From Bacillus halotolerans (GTDB lineage Bacteria; Bacillota; Bacilli; Bacillales; Bacillaceae), in the NCBI RefSeq assembly GCF_001517105.1, contig NZ_LPVF01000010.1:310001-374000 (forward strand): a DNA stretch of 64,000 nucleotides. The letters run 5' to 3'. Shown here in pieces: positions 9,434-18,156 of this stretch. Under the pieces are notes generated by a model. That model made no database searches and was not told the DNA's origin. It worked only from the letters and a program-made list of their open reading frames with translations. Each line of letters begins with the position of its first letter. Within the stretch, counting starts at the first letter, position 1. The translations under genes were made by a program, and so were the position numbers.

Positions 9434-10606
9434 CTAATTTAAAAGCTGGTATATTTTATTGTTCACTTGTCCAAGTTTAGCGTTATTTTGAATGTTTGAC
9501 AACAAAACAACAACGGTTTGTCCGGATTTGCTGAAGCTGTTCAATACGTTGAAGCCCGGCATGACTCCGTGGTTTGAATAGCTTCCGGGAGCCACATAAA
9601 ATCCCATCCCGTATGTGGAACTGCTCCCTGGCGTGAACATTTTTTCATAGCTTTCTTGCGAATAGAGCTTGCCGTCTATCAGTGCTTGGTCAAATTTGTA
9701 CATATCGGCAGCACTCATATATATATCGCCTGCTCCATAAAGCTGAGATAAATCAGGCATATACGGTGTGACGGCCCTGCTGCCTTTCAGCTTATAGCCG
9801 ACAGCTGGATAAGGCTGCTTATCGTATGTCTTGTAAAAACCCGAGTGCGTCATCCCTGCAGGCTTAAAGATATGATTGGTTATGTATTGTTCATAAGACT
9901 CACCGCTCACTTCAGCAACAATATAAGCGAGAACTGTATAGTTAGAATCCCGATAGTCCCATATTCCAGGCTGGCGTTTGATTCCTTGCTGCTCTATGTC
10001 TTTTATTAAGTCATCCGGAGTGATCGCGCCATTCCCTTCAACATGTCCGTTTATTCCCGATGTATGAGTAAGCAGATTTTTTAATGTAATATTTTCCCCA
10101 TTGGGAAAATGGGGAAAATACGCGCTGACCGGATCACTTGTCTGAAGCTTTCCCTTTTCCTCAAGCTGCAAAATAGCGGTTGCTATTAGCGCTTTTTGTG
10201 ACGATCCGACATAAAAGGATGTCGCAGGATTGTTTTTTATATGATGCTCGCGGTCCGCGTAACCAAAACCTTTATTGATTACGACTTCTCCATTTCTGAC
10301 GATCATGGCTGTCCCGCTGAAGCCGATCTCTTTTAAATAACTGCTGATTTTTTGATTGCGGTCCACTGTTTTGATTTGTTCCTCTGTTTTTTTGGCTTTG
10401 TTTTTCTTCTGATCAGCGTGCTTCTGACCGGTATCAGAAACCGCCGCAGCTTCTTGAGATGGTTCGGCTTCTTCATCCTCTCGATGAATGGCATTCCAAA
10501 TCGTGAAACAAATGATTGCGGCCAACATACCAAACAAAAGTTTGCCTCTTTTATTTAGTTTTCTCCGTCTGCGCGTCGCAGTTCTTCTGCGAGTGGGGCT
10601 TGTCAT
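9434..10606 (-). CDS. pbpX: Penicillin-binding protein / beta-lactamase family protein PbpX
   Basis: PbpX is a low-molecular-weight penicillin-binding-protein homologue of the class C beta-lactamase fold, probably a membrane-anchored peptidase or esterase acting on the cell wall. The 390 residues begin with a very basic cytoplasmic segment (RRR repeats) and one transmembrane helix at about 22-40. A Glu/Lys-rich linker follows, then the serine enzyme domain with S135-x-x-K138 (SSQK) and the tyrosine motif Y218-R-D in place of the usual Y-x-N. The ATG follows GGAGGATAAATTGA. An ECF-type promoter lies upstream, consistent with the known SigX control of pbpX. Confidence 0.93.
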   Translation of the reverse strand: MTSPTRRRTATRRRRKLNKRGKLLFGMLAAIICFTIWNAIHREDEEAEPSQEAAAVSDTGQKHADQKKNKAKKTEEQIKTVDRNQKISSYLKEIGFSGTAMIVRNGEVVINKGFGYADREHHIKNNPATSFYVGSSQKALIATAILQLEEKGKLQTSDPVSAYFPHFPNGENITLKNLLTHTSGINGHVEGNGAITPDDLIKDIEQQGIKRQPGIWDYRDSNYTVLAYIVAEVSGESYEQYITNHIFKPAGMTHSGFYKTYDKQPYPAVGYKLKGSRAVTPYMPDLSQLYGAGDIYMSAADMYKFDQALIDGKLYSQESYEKMFTPGSSSTYGMGFYVAPGSYSNHGVMPGFNVLNSFSKSGQTVVVLLSNIQNNAKLGQVNNKIYQLLN

Positions 10607-10651
10607 TCAATTTATCCTCCCAATCTAATTTCAAATACACACGTTTTGTTA

Positions 10652-10679
10652 GACGTATGAAGTACTATAAAAGTTGTCA
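10652..10679 (-). promoter_or_regulatory. ECF sigma-factor promoter of pbpX (SigX-type)
   Basis: TGACAAC (10673-10679) and CGTC (10652-10655) are 17 bases apart on the minus strand, the pattern of SigX/SigW-class promoters. pbpX is a known member of the SigX regulon. Confidence 0.65.
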
Positions 10680-10719
10680 AAAAAACCAATTTATTTATCT
10701 TTATTTTGCAGAAAATATA

Positions 10720-10758
10720 AAAGAAAAAAGGCAGAGTTTTCACTCTGCCTTTTTTATC
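10720..10758 (-). terminator. Intrinsic terminator of recA
   Basis: AAAAGGCAGAGT and ACTCTGCCTTTT form a perfect stem with a short GAAA loop, followed by TTTTTTCTTTTAT on the minus strand, 27 bases after the recA stop. Confidence 0.92.
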
Positions 10759-10784
10759 ATTTCAAATTCATTTTATTTTTATTC

Positions 10785-11831
10785 TTATTCTTCAAATTCG
10801 AGTTCTTCCTGTGTCTCTTCCGCCTGCTGCTGTACTACTCCGTTATTATCTAAGCCGTAATGTTCACGAATTTGCTCCTGAATCATCAGCATGATATCTT
10901 TATTTTCTTTTAAGAATTGTTTGGCATTTTCACGGCCTTGGCCAAGACGCTCTTCTTCATAAGAGTACCATGAACCGCTTTTTTGCACGATATCAAGTTC
11001 AGTTCCGAGATCAATGATTTCGCCTTCTTTTGAGATACCTTCTCCATACATAATATCAACCTCAGCTGTACGGAACGGAGGAGCCACCTTGTTTTTCACA
11101 ACTTTAATTCTCGTTTTATTCCCCATAACGTCGTTGCCTTGTTTCAGCTGTTCAGCACGGCGTACTTCAAGACGAACGGAAGAGTAGAATTTCAGCGCAC
11201 GACCGCCGGGAGTCGTTTCCGGGTTTCCGAACATAACGCCGACTTTTTCACGAATTTGGTTAATGAAAATCGCGATTGTTTTCGATTTGTTGATAGCCCC
11301 TGAAAGCTTACGAAGCGCTTGAGACATTAAACGTGCCTGCAAACCGACATGTGAATCTCCCATGTCGCCTTCAATTTCCGCTTTCGGAACGAGCGCCGCT
11401 ACAGAGTCGACAACAACGATGTCAACTGCACCGCTTCGAACCAACGCTTCTGCTATTTCAAGCGCCTGCTCGCCTGTGTCAGGCTGAGACAGTAAAAGCT
11501 CTTCGATATTGACACCGAGTTTTTGTGCGTATACCGGGTCTAGCGCGTGCTCCGCATCGATAAACGCAGCTTGTCCTCCCTGCTGCTGAACCTCAGCAAT
11601 CGCATGGAGCGCAACAGTTGTTTTACCTGAGCTTTCAGGACCGTATACTTCAATAATCCGTCCGCGCGGATATCCGCCAATTCCCAGTGCCGTATCAAGA
11701 GCGAGGGAGCCGCTTGGGACAGTAGAAATTCTTGTATCTGTCTTTTCTCCCAGTTTCATAATGGAACCTTTGCCGAACTGCTTTTCTATTTGTTTAAGAG
11801 CCATATCTAAGGCTGCCTGACGATCACTCAT
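10785..11831 (-). CDS. recA: Recombinase RecA
   Basis: RecA forms filaments on single-stranded DNA, catalyses strand exchange and triggers LexA self-cleavage in the SOS response. The 348-residue protein has the Walker A motif G64-PESSGKT71, Walker B around VVVDSVAAL, the DNA-binding loops and an acidic C-terminus ([11 protein letters not shown]). The ATG follows AAAGGAGGAAAAAATAG. A SigA promoter and a LexA box lie directly upstream, and a strong terminator follows. Confidence 0.99.
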   Translation of the reverse strand: MSDRQAALDMALKQIEKQFGKGSIMKLGEKTDTRISTVPSGSLALDTALGIGGYPRGRIIEVYGPESSGKTTVALHAIAEVQQQGGQAAFIDAEHALDPVYAQKLGVNIEELLLSQPDTGEQALEIAEALVRSGAVDIVVVDSVAALVPKAEIEGDMGDSHVGLQARLMSQALRKLSGAINKSKTIAIFINQIREKVGVMFGNPETTPGGRALKFYSSVRLEVRRAEQLKQGNDVMGNKTRIKVVKNKVAPPFRTAEVDIMYGEGISKEGEIIDLGTELDIVQKSGSWYSYEEERLGQGRENAKQFLKENKDIMLMIQEQIREHYGLDNNGVVQQQAEETQEELEFEE

Positions 11832-11866
11832 TCTATTTTTTCCTCCTTTATGTTACCACTACATAT

Positions 11867-11895
11867 ACTATACCCTGTTTGAAGGGATTTGCCAA
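11867..11895 (-). promoter_or_regulatory. SigA promoter of recA
   Basis: TTGGCA (11890-11895) and TATAGT (11867-11872) are 17 bases apart on the minus strand, with a LexA box just upstream. Confidence 0.85.
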
Positions 11896-11903
11896 GAAAA
11901 AAG

Positions 11904-11917
11904 CGAACGCATATTCG
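11904..11917 (-). promoter_or_regulatory. LexA (DinR) operator of recA
   Basis: CGAATATGCGTTCG on the minus strand is close to the Bacillus SOS box CGAACnnnnGTTCG, with one deviation in one arm. It sits eight bases upstream of the -35 element, so LexA bound here represses recA until DNA damage. Confidence 0.9.
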
Positions 11918-12003
11918 GATTTTTTCTTGGCCTGATTTCTACCAAAATATCATAATGAGTCAGAGAAATCATGTTTTTTGAGGAGGATAGTGTGCTGAAA
12001 ACA

Positions 12004-13254
12004 TTATTTTTGCTCTAACAGTTTTAAAATTAAATGGCAGCCATATTTAGCAGCACGTTTTCTGATTCCTGTTCTGGAGCCTGCAAAGTGAAACTCGTGA
12101 ACCTCTTCTTTTCCGTTTGCAGAAATACCGATAAACACATGTCCAGGTGCATGGCCTTCTTGAGTATCAGGGCCGGCAACACCGGTAAAGCTAATGCCAA
12201 TATCGCTTCCAGTGAGCTGCTGAACACCCTTTGCGAGCTCAGATGCGCATTCCTCGCTGACTGCGCCGAAACGGTCCAATGTTTCCTTTTTGACGCCGAG
12301 CACATTTTGCTTCACTTCGTTTGAATAGCAAACAACGCCGCCGGAAAACAATGCTGAAGCGCCGCTAAGGTCTGTCAGCCATTCAGAAAACAGCCCGCCG
12401 GTAAAGCTTTCTGCGGCAGAAAGCGTGATGCCTTTTTCCTTACATGCTTTAGATAGCTCTTTCACAAGCGATGTATCGTCGTAGCCATAGAAAAATTCAC
12501 CGACACGTTCTAAAATAACGGCTTCTGTTTCTTTTAACAAACGCTCTGTTTCTTTTTCATCGGCATGTTTTGCTGTCAGGCGAAGCGTCACCTCTCCGTC
12601 CGCTGCCAACGGAGCGATCGTCGGGTTCGTCTGTGCATCAATGATATCTTCTAAATCAGCTTCAAGCTGAGACTCGCCGATACCGAAAAAGCGAAGAACA
12701 GTTGATACAATTTTTTCATTGGAGCCCATCTTTTTAAGAAGAAGCGGTTTTGCCTCATTTTCAAACATCGGACGCAATTCGCTCGGCGGCCCGGGAAGAA
12801 GCATATAAAAGCGCGAATCATGCTCTGTAAGCATCCCCGGCGCCATTCCAAAGTGATTCGCCAGTACGTCAGATCCTTCGATGACAAGCGCCTGTTTTCG
12901 GTTATTAGGTGACATCGTGCGTTTTGTTCGTTTGAAATAATCTTCAATGGACTGAAACGCCTCATCATTTAAAACGAGCGGGCGTCCCAGCACATTTGCT
13001 ATCGTTTCTTTTGTTAAATCATCTTTTGTCGGTCCGAGCCCTCCTGAAAAAATAATAAAATCAGAGCGCTCTTCAGCAATACGGATGACCTGCTTCAGCC
13101 GCTCTGGATTATCACCGACTGCTGTATGGTAAAATACGTTTACTCCGATTTCTGCCAGCTGTTTGCTGATAAATTGAGCATTTGTATTAGCAATCTGACC
13201 AAGTAAGAGCTCTGAACCGACTGCAATAATCTCTGCTTTTTTTGGAAATCCCAT
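12004..13254 (-). CDS. cinA: CinA, competence-damage protein / nicotinamide-nucleotide amidase
   Basis: CinA family proteins combine an N-terminal MoaB-like (MoCF) domain (about 1-170, with GSELLLGQ and [10 protein letters not shown]) and a C-terminal domain that deamidates NMN in pyridine-nucleotide recycling (about 255-416, with SAAESFTGG). The protein is co-induced with recA in competent cells. The 416-residue form starts at the ATG at 13254; a GTG one codon upstream is also open but is too close to the ribosome site. It lies between pgsA and recA, the usual order in Bacillus. Confidence 0.95.
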   Translation of the reverse strand: MGFPKKAEIIAVGSELLLGQIANTNAQFISKQLAEIGVNVFYHTAVGDNPERLKQVIRIAEERSDFIIFSGGLGPTKDDLTKETIANVLGRPLVLNDEAFQSIEDYFKRTKRTMSPNNRKQALVIEGSDVLANHFGMAPGMLTEHDSRFYMLLPGPPSELRPMFENEAKPLLLKKMGSNEKIVSTVLRFFGIGESQLEADLEDIIDAQTNPTIAPLAADGEVTLRLTAKHADEKETERLLKETEAVILERVGEFFYGYDDTSLVKELSKACKEKGITLSAAESFTGGLFSEWLTDLSGASALFSGGVVCYSNEVKQNVLGVKKETLDRFGAVSEECASELAKGVQQLTGSDIGISFTGVAGPDTQEGHAPGHVFIGISANGKEEVHEFHFAGSRTGIRKRAAKYGCHLILKLLEQK

Positions 13255-13272
13255 CACGTATGTCCTTCTTTC

Positions 13273-13854
13273 TTAGTTAGATGTTTTTAGCGCTTCCCAG
13301 TTTTTAGCGAAATAGTCCCAGCCTGATACAACGGTAAAGAATACGGCTACCCATAACGCCAGGTCAGCGAACGGAAATGACACAAGCTCAAACGGAAGAT
13401 TGTGAAGAAGCAATGCAGATACTGCAATGATTTGTGCCCAGGTTTTAATTTTACCAAGCATATTCGCAGCGACTACTTCTCCCGTTCCGGCTAATACAAG
13501 CCTTAAACCTGTTACGGCAAACTCACGGCTGATAATCACAATGACCATCCAAGCTGGAGCAAGATCAAATTGAACAAGGATAATTAACGCTGCTGATACG
13601 AGAAGTTTGTCCGCAAGCGGATCGAGAAATTTCCCAAAGTTTGTAACAAGGTTCAGTTTGCGGGCATAATAACCATCTATCCAATCTGTCGTCGATGCAA
13701 TAATAAACAAGATAGCGCCCGCCAAGTGTGTGACCGGAATGGATTCGTCTCCAAATTCGAGCCTGCCCCAGTCAAACGGCGCCAGCATGATAATCATGAA
13801 GATTGGGATTAATGCAATTCTTGCTAGTGTGATTTTATTCGGTAAGTTAAACAT
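13273..13854 (-). CDS. pgsA: Phosphatidylglycerophosphate synthase
   Basis: PgsA transfers a phosphatidyl group from CDP-diacylglycerol to glycerol-3-phosphate, the committed step to phosphatidylglycerol; it is essential. The 193-residue membrane protein contains the CDP-alcohol phosphatidyltransferase motif D-G-x2-A-R-x8-G-x3-D-x3-D (DWIDGYYARK...GKFLDPLADK, about 60-86) and four or more hydrophobic helices. The ATG follows GGAGGGGCTTT. Its substrate comes from CdsA, encoded 40 kb upstream in this window. Confidence 0.97.
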   Translation of the reverse strand: MFNLPNKITLARIALIPIFMIIMLAPFDWGRLEFGDESIPVTHLAGAILFIIASTTDWIDGYYARKLNLVTNFGKFLDPLADKLLVSAALIILVQFDLAPAWMVIVIISREFAVTGLRLVLAGTGEVVAANMLGKIKTWAQIIAVSALLLHNLPFELVSFPFADLALWVAVFFTVVSGWDYFAKNWEALKTSN

Positions 13855-13884
13855 AAAGCCCCTCCAGTTTCATACTCGGACGTG

Positions 13885-13920
13885 AAGAAAAGTCATCTGG
13901 TGATTAAGATGACTTTTCTT
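13885..13920 (-). terminator. Hairpin at the end of rodZ
   Basis: GAAAAGTCATCT and AGATGACTTTTC make a 12-bp perfect stem with an 8-base loop. The last rodZ codons and its stop lie in the upstream arm. After the stem the minus strand reads TTCACG, so the U-tract is minimal. It may be a weak terminator or an mRNA 3'-end stabiliser before pgsA. Confidence 0.55.
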
Positions 13921-14812
13921 CCTTTTTATTTACAACCTTTATTGTTTGTGCCATCACTTCTTTAGGATCAAGTTTATATGAAAGAACCTCACCGTTGATT
14001 TTTATTTTCAGGTTAGGTGCATATCCTGTACGGATTTCAACTTGTTTCTGATCAGTTATGTCTTTTTTATATGTTTCGTCTTTTTTCAGTGTACCCTCTT
14101 TAAGAGAGCTGCTGTTTTCATCGCGCACTCGAATCCAAGAGCTGTCTGAAGCCTTCAGCTCAAGCTCGATTTTATCAGCGCCGGACACTTCATAAGTTGT
14201 TACAGATCCTTCAGTGCCAGTTGCTTTCACCTCTAGTTTGTCACTGTCTTCTTTTTTATCTTCTTTGTCTTTCGTTTCTTTTTTCGTGTCTGTCTCTTTT
14301 TCAGAGCTGTTGGTTTGATTCTCTTTCAGCGTTGAATCTTTAGGGATCTCATACTTGCTTTCACTTTTCGCGATTGATTTTTCTGATGCCGCATTGCTAT
14401 TATCATCGTTTTTATGATTCGCAAACTGAATTATAGCGTAAACAATGGCGATCACGACAATCACGCCGAGAATCACAAGTATTGTAGGCAGCAATTCCAG
14501 CGCCTTAGAAGCAGGCTTTGGCATTTCCTTCTGGAGATTCATGCCGGAGATTTTTTCAGACACATCGTCATGATACGTATTCGGGATATCTTTTTTATGC
14601 TCCTCAAACAATTGGTCAGCATCAAGCCCGACGGCTTCCGCATATTGCTTGATGAAAGCCCGGACATAAAACTTACCCGGAATAATGTCATAATTTCCTT
14701 CCTCCAAGGCGGTTAAATACCTTTTTTGAATCTTAGTTGCCGCTTGGAGATCATCCAATGACATTGCTTTTTCCTCTCTGGCTTCTTTCAGCCGGATTCC
14801 TAGTTCAGTCAC
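13904..14812 (-). CDS. rodZ: Cytoskeletal protein RodZ (YmfM)
   Basis: RodZ links MreB filaments to the membrane and supports rod shape. The protein (302 residues) has an N-terminal Xre-type helix-turn-helix domain (about 1-70), one transmembrane helix (about 108-131, LLPTILVILGVIVVIAIVYA), a Lys/Glu/Asp/Ser-rich linker and a C-terminal beta domain (about 200-295, DUF4115-like). The GTG at 14812 is preferred because GGAAGG lies 8 bases upstream; a GTG three codons earlier lies inside the ribosome site. It sits between ymfK and pgsA as in other Bacillus. Confidence 0.92.
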   Translation of the reverse strand: MTELGIRLKEAREEKAMSLDDLQAATKIQKRYLTALEEGNYDIIPGKFYVRAFIKQYAEAVGLDADQLFEEHKKDIPNTYHDDVSEKISGMNLQKEMPKPASKALELLPTILVILGVIVVIAIVYAIIQFANHKNDDNSNAASEKSIAKSESKYEIPKDSTLKENQTNSSEKETDTKKETKDKEDKKEDSDKLEVKATGTEGSVTTYEVSGADKIELELKASDSSWIRVRDENSSSLKEGTLKKDETYKKDITDQKQVEIRTGYAPNLKIKINGEVLSYKLDPKEVMAQTIKVVNKKEEKSS

Positions 14813-14830
14813 AACAAACACCTTCCAATT

Positions 14831-15622
14831 TTAAAAATCAAAGCTTGAAAACCCGGATTGATCAAACATTTGGGGTTCTTCAGCATGTTCATATGTAATA
14901 ACCTCATCAGGATCATTTCTCAGTTCAATAATATAATCAAAGTCATCTAGTGTATACTCTGTATTTTGAACGAATATGTCCGGATGCTCCACCACTTTTG
15001 TAGCAGGCAGCCTCATGATTTCCCTCACCAGCTACAGATGGCGTTCTGATCCTCTTCTTGTCGATACAATTCCGTCAATGATAAAGACATTTTCAGTGCT
15101 GTACTCATCGGCAATCAGCTGGCTTCTGATTGTCTGTTTCAGCAAGGTAGATGACACAAACAGCCATCTTTTGCTGGCGCATACGCTGGAAGCTACGATT
15201 GACTCCGTTTTCCCGACGCGCGGCATTCCCCGGATCCCGATTAATTTATGGCCTTCTTTTTTGAACAGTTCGGCCATAAAATCGACTAACAAGCCCAGCT
15301 CGTCCCGTTCAAAGCGGAATGTTTTCTTATCATCGGCATCCCTCTGGATGTACCGGCCGTGACGCACGGCGAGGCGGTCGCGAAGCCTTGGTTCTCTCAG
15401 CTTCGTTACTTTAATTGTTTCCATCGTTTTTAAGATTGATTCTAATCGCTTAATTTGATCTATATGGCGGCACCTGAGCAGCATTCCCCTTCTGGAAAGA
15501 TCGACGCCGTTTATCGTTACGATGTTAATAGAAAGCATCCCGAGAAGAGATGAAATATCCCCGAGCAGTCCGGGGCGGTTCACTTGAATTTCATATTCAA
15601 AATACCATTCGAGCTTTGCCAA
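14831..15622 (-). pseudogene. ymfK: YmfK, ACT-domain plus P-loop protein interrupted by an in-frame TAG
   Basis: YmfK is a DUF3388 protein of unknown function. The TTG at 15622 is taken as the start because AAGGGGG stands 8 bases upstream; an upstream in-frame ATG at 15640 overlaps that site. Residues 8-75 look like an ACT domain (VNRPGLLGDISSLLG). G132-MPRVGKT139 is a Walker A-like motif. Codon 197 (15032-15034) is TAG, after which the same frame continues without a break for 66 codons to 14831, with family-like sequence (REIMRLPATKVVEHPD). The full frame would give 263 residues; CAG to TAG is the simplest cause. Truncation removes the last quarter. A real nonsense mutation, suppression or a base-call error are all possible. 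Confidence 0.85.
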
Positions 15623-15721
15623 ATGATATACCCCCTTCATTGTGGCAAAATTTTACCTTCCTTTATCATAAAGCATTTTTCTCTAATTAGAAAGAAGAAT
15701 GTTGCTGTGATGGGGAAAACA

Positions 15722-15756
15722 TAAAAAAGAGAGGAAGAATCTCCTCTCTTCTTAAT
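15722..15756 (-). terminator. Intrinsic terminator of ymfJ
   Basis: AAGAGAGGA and TCCTCTCTT pair around a short loop and are followed by TTTTTTATG on the minus strand. The ymfJ stop codon immediately precedes the stem. Confidence 0.88.
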
Positions 15757-16009
15757 GAGTGCTGTTATTTTCAACAAGCTTAACCATCATATTGGCAATG
15801 GCGTGCTGTTCTTCTTTAGATGCTACGCTCCAAAGATCTGCCAGCACTTTTTCCTGCTCGTTCTTAGAATCCACTTCATTAGCCAGGTAACCGCCGATTT
15901 CTGTAGCAAGGTCAGTGATGGTATCCTGACTCATGCCTTTATCTTGCGCATAGTTTAAACGATCACCAAGGAAATTCTTCCAGTTATCCCAGTTTTCTAA
16001 TACTGACAT
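15752..16009 (-). CDS. ymfJ: Conserved protein YmfJ (DUF3243)
   Basis: This is a small soluble Bacillus protein of unknown function (DUF3243). The 85-residue chain starts MSVLENWDNWKNFLGD at 16009, where ATGGAGGAAACTCAC provides a good ribosome site; the frame is open for five further codons that cover this site. It is probably all-helical, with mixed charges and no membrane segment or signal peptide. It has its own terminator. No catalytic motif is visible. Confidence 0.92.
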   Translation of the reverse strand: MSVLENWDNWKNFLGDRLNYAQDKGMSQDTITDLATEIGGYLANEVDSKNEQEKVLADLWSVASKEEQHAIANMMVKLVENNSTH

Positions 16010-16088
16010 GTGAGTTTCCTCCATTTCATGTGAAGTTACAAAATTATTTTGTCCTTCTTAAAAGAAACTATACACATTTTATTTTGCA

Positions 16089-16817
16089 TCAGCAGTGCCA
16101 GCCGCCGTTAACTGACAGAATCTGTCCAGTAATATAGGAAGCTTTTTCAGACAGGAGAAATGCTGCCGCCTCGGCAACTTCTTTCGGCTGTGCAAGCCTG
16201 CCGATCGGGATTTCATCTGCGATCTCTTCTAATTCCTCCGGATTGAATTGATTCATCATGTTTGTATCTACAGCACCCGGCGCTACTGCGTTGACCCTGA
16301 TACCGCTTGGGGCCAGCTCCTTAGCCAGTCCTTTTACAAACGAGTGCTGCGCTCCCTTTGCCATGCTGTACAGCACCTCACACGATGCACCAGTCTCTCC
16401 CCAAATAGAGCTGACTGCAACGATCGCTCCCGATTTGTTACGGATCATGCCTGGAAGAAGGTTTCTCGTCAGCATGTAAGGACTTGCCACATGCAGCTGA
16501 ACCATTTCCTGTACCGTAGCATTATCTACATCAGTAATCAGTCCAAAATGGCTTCTGCCGCTGTTTAAAACGATCGCATCAACCGGCTGAACAATTGATT
16601 TTGTTAGTTCATCAGCGCCAGTGGGAGTGGAGAGATCTCCTTGCAAAATATCAGCATATATGCCAAATGACCGTTTCAGTTTTTCAGCAAGCTCTGCTGC
16701 CGCGCTTTCATTCTGATTGTAGTGCAAAAGCAGATCATATCCCTCTGCTGCAAGCGATTCACTTATGCTTTTGCCTATACCGCCGCTCGCCCCGGTGACT
16801 AATGCTGTTTTTTTCAT
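16089..16817 (-). CDS. ymfI: Short-chain dehydrogenase/reductase YmfI
   Basis: YmfI is a FabG-like oxidoreductase of 242 residues; its substrate is not known. It has the NAD(P)-binding motif T-G-x3-G-x-G (TGASGGIG, about 7-14), the NAG-like region NSGRS (about 90) and a catalytic Ser-Tyr-Lys set with SSIWGE and Y-x3-K (YSMAK, around 150-156). The family C-terminus ITGQILSVNGGW is present. The start at 16817 follows AAGAAGGAAAGAGG; the 17 codons open upstream cross a hairpin and are rejected. It lies after the ymfF-ymfH peptidase genes. Confidence 0.92.
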   Translation of the reverse strand: MKKTALVTGASGGIGKSISESLAAEGYDLLLHYNQNESAAAELAEKLKRSFGIYADILQGDLSTPTGADELTKSIVQPVDAIVLNSGRSHFGLITDVDNATVQEMVQLHVASPYMLTRNLLPGMIRNKSGAIVAVSSIWGETGASCEVLYSMAKGAQHSFVKGLAKELAPSGIRVNAVAPGAVDTNMMNQFNPEELEEIADEIPIGRLAQPKEVAEAAAFLLSEKASYITGQILSVNGGWHC

Positions 16818-16837
16818 CCTCTTTCCTTCTTTCCGCA

Positions 16838-16866
16838 GAAAAACACCCCTCACATTGGAGGGATGC
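16838..16866 (-). terminator. Possible terminator between ymfH and ymfI
   Basis: On the minus strand CCCTCC and GAGGGG (6-bp stem with one wobble, 5-base loop) are followed by TGTTTTTCTG, directly after the ymfH stop. It is short but has a U-tract. Confidence 0.5.
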
Positions 16867-16869
16867 ATG

Positions 16870-18156
16870 TTAAGATTTAGGAACCACTTTGCAGACAGTC
16901 AGTCTGTCCTCAGCAATTTCCTCTTGTATGATTTGCTGCACATCCTCAAGGGTGATCTGCTCGAGAACAGTTACGATATCAAACAGGCTCATCTCCAAAA
17001 ATGCATAGCGAGTGAATTGGTTAGCGATGTATTCAGGTGAGTTTAATGCCTTTAAAAATGACCCGATTTTTTTCTTTCTGGCAAGTTCAATCTTCTCAGC
17101 GGTGATGATTTCACCGGCACGAAGCAGATTGCCTGAAATGTCTTCAGCCAATTTATCCGGTTCAGGCGTGTCCCCGCCAATGGCAGCAAAACCGAACCCA
17201 TATTCAGCCGTAAAATCAAAGCTGAACGTTTCATCTATATACCCTTTTTCATAAAGGGACTCATATTGGGCAGAGCTTTTGCCGAACAAAGATTCAAGCA
17301 ATAGGTTCATTGTAAGTTCATGCTTGAGCAGCTCTTTCCCTAATTTATACGGATGCTTTGATTTCAGACCGACGAGACATTTCGGTCCCTGAACATTCAT
17401 TTTAATTTCTTTTTCTTTCCGGAAAACAGCTTCTTGCTCTTTTACTTCTTCCCGTTTAATTTCCGGCTGATCTGTATACGGTTTTCTTTCCTGATTTTCT
17501 CTTACCTGAGAAATGATAGCTTCAGAATCAACAGGGCCGACTATAAAGAGGAGCATGTTGCTCGGATGATAAAACGTCTCATAGCATTCATAAAGAAGGT
17601 CCTTTGTGATATGGGATATGCTTTCTACCGTGCCGGCTATGTCAATTTTGACAGGATGATCTTTGTACATGTTTTCAATCACCCCGAAGTAAAGCCTCCA
17701 GTCAGGGTTATCATCATACATGTTAATTTCCTGGCCGATAATCCCTTTTTCCTTTTCCACCGTTTTTTCTGTAAAATAAGGGTCCTGCACAAAATCAATC
17801 AGTGTCTCCAAATTGCGTTCCACATTTGACGTGCTTGAGAAAAGATAAGCCGTTCTTGTAAATGACGTGAACGCATTGGCAGAGGCGCCCTGTTTACTGA
17901 AATCTTGAAAAACATCTCCATCAGCTTTTTCAAACAGCTTATGTTCAAGAAAATGGGCAATCCCGTCCGGAACTTGAACCATCTCGTCTTTTCCAAGAGG
18001 GACAAACTGATTATCGATAGACCCGTACTTTGTTGTGAATACCGCATACGTCTTGTTGAAGCCTTTTTTCGGCAAAACGTATACGTCCAGGCCGTTTGAC
18101 ATTTTTTCATGATACAGCGTCTCCTGAAGCTGTTCAAATTCGATTGGTTTTATCAA
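16870..18156 (-). CDS. ymfH: M16-family metallopeptidase YmfH (catalytic subunit)
   Basis: YmfH is a pitrilysin/M16-type zinc peptidase homologue of 428 residues. The inverted zinc motif H-x-x-E-H is at H68-FLEH72, with a distal glutamate expected about 75 residues later (EINMYDDNPDW region). It overlaps the upstream ymfF by four bases (ATGA), so the two are translationally coupled. YmfF lacks the zinc motif, so the pair probably forms a heterodimer of active and inactive halves, as in other bacterial M16B enzymes. Substrate unknown. Confidence 0.92.
   Translation of the reverse strand: MIKPIEFEQLQETLYHEKMSNGLDVYVLPKKGFNKTYAVFTTKYGSIDNQFVPLGKDEMVQVPDGIAHFLEHKLFEKADGDVFQDFSKQGASANAFTSFTRTAYLFSSTSNVERNLETLIDFVQDPYFTEKTVEKEKGIIGQEINMYDDNPDWRLYFGVIENMYKDHPVKIDIAGTVESISHITKDLLYECYETFYHPSNMLLFIVGPVDSEAIISQVRENQERKPYTDQPEIKREEVKEQEAVFRKEKEIKMNVQGPKCLVGLKSKHPYKLGKELLKHELTMNLLLESLFGKSSAQYESLYEKGYIDETFSFDFTAEYGFGFAAIGGDTPEPDKLAEDISGNLLRAGEIITAEKIELARKKKIGSFLKALNSPEYIANQFTRYAFLEMSLFDIVTVLEQITLEDVQQIIQEEIAEDRLTVCKVVPKS

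Noticed and set aside
14831..15028. A separate small gene for the 65 residues before rodZ
   Set aside because: It is in the same frame as ymfK and directly continues it after a TAG, so it is the ymfK tail rather than an own gene.
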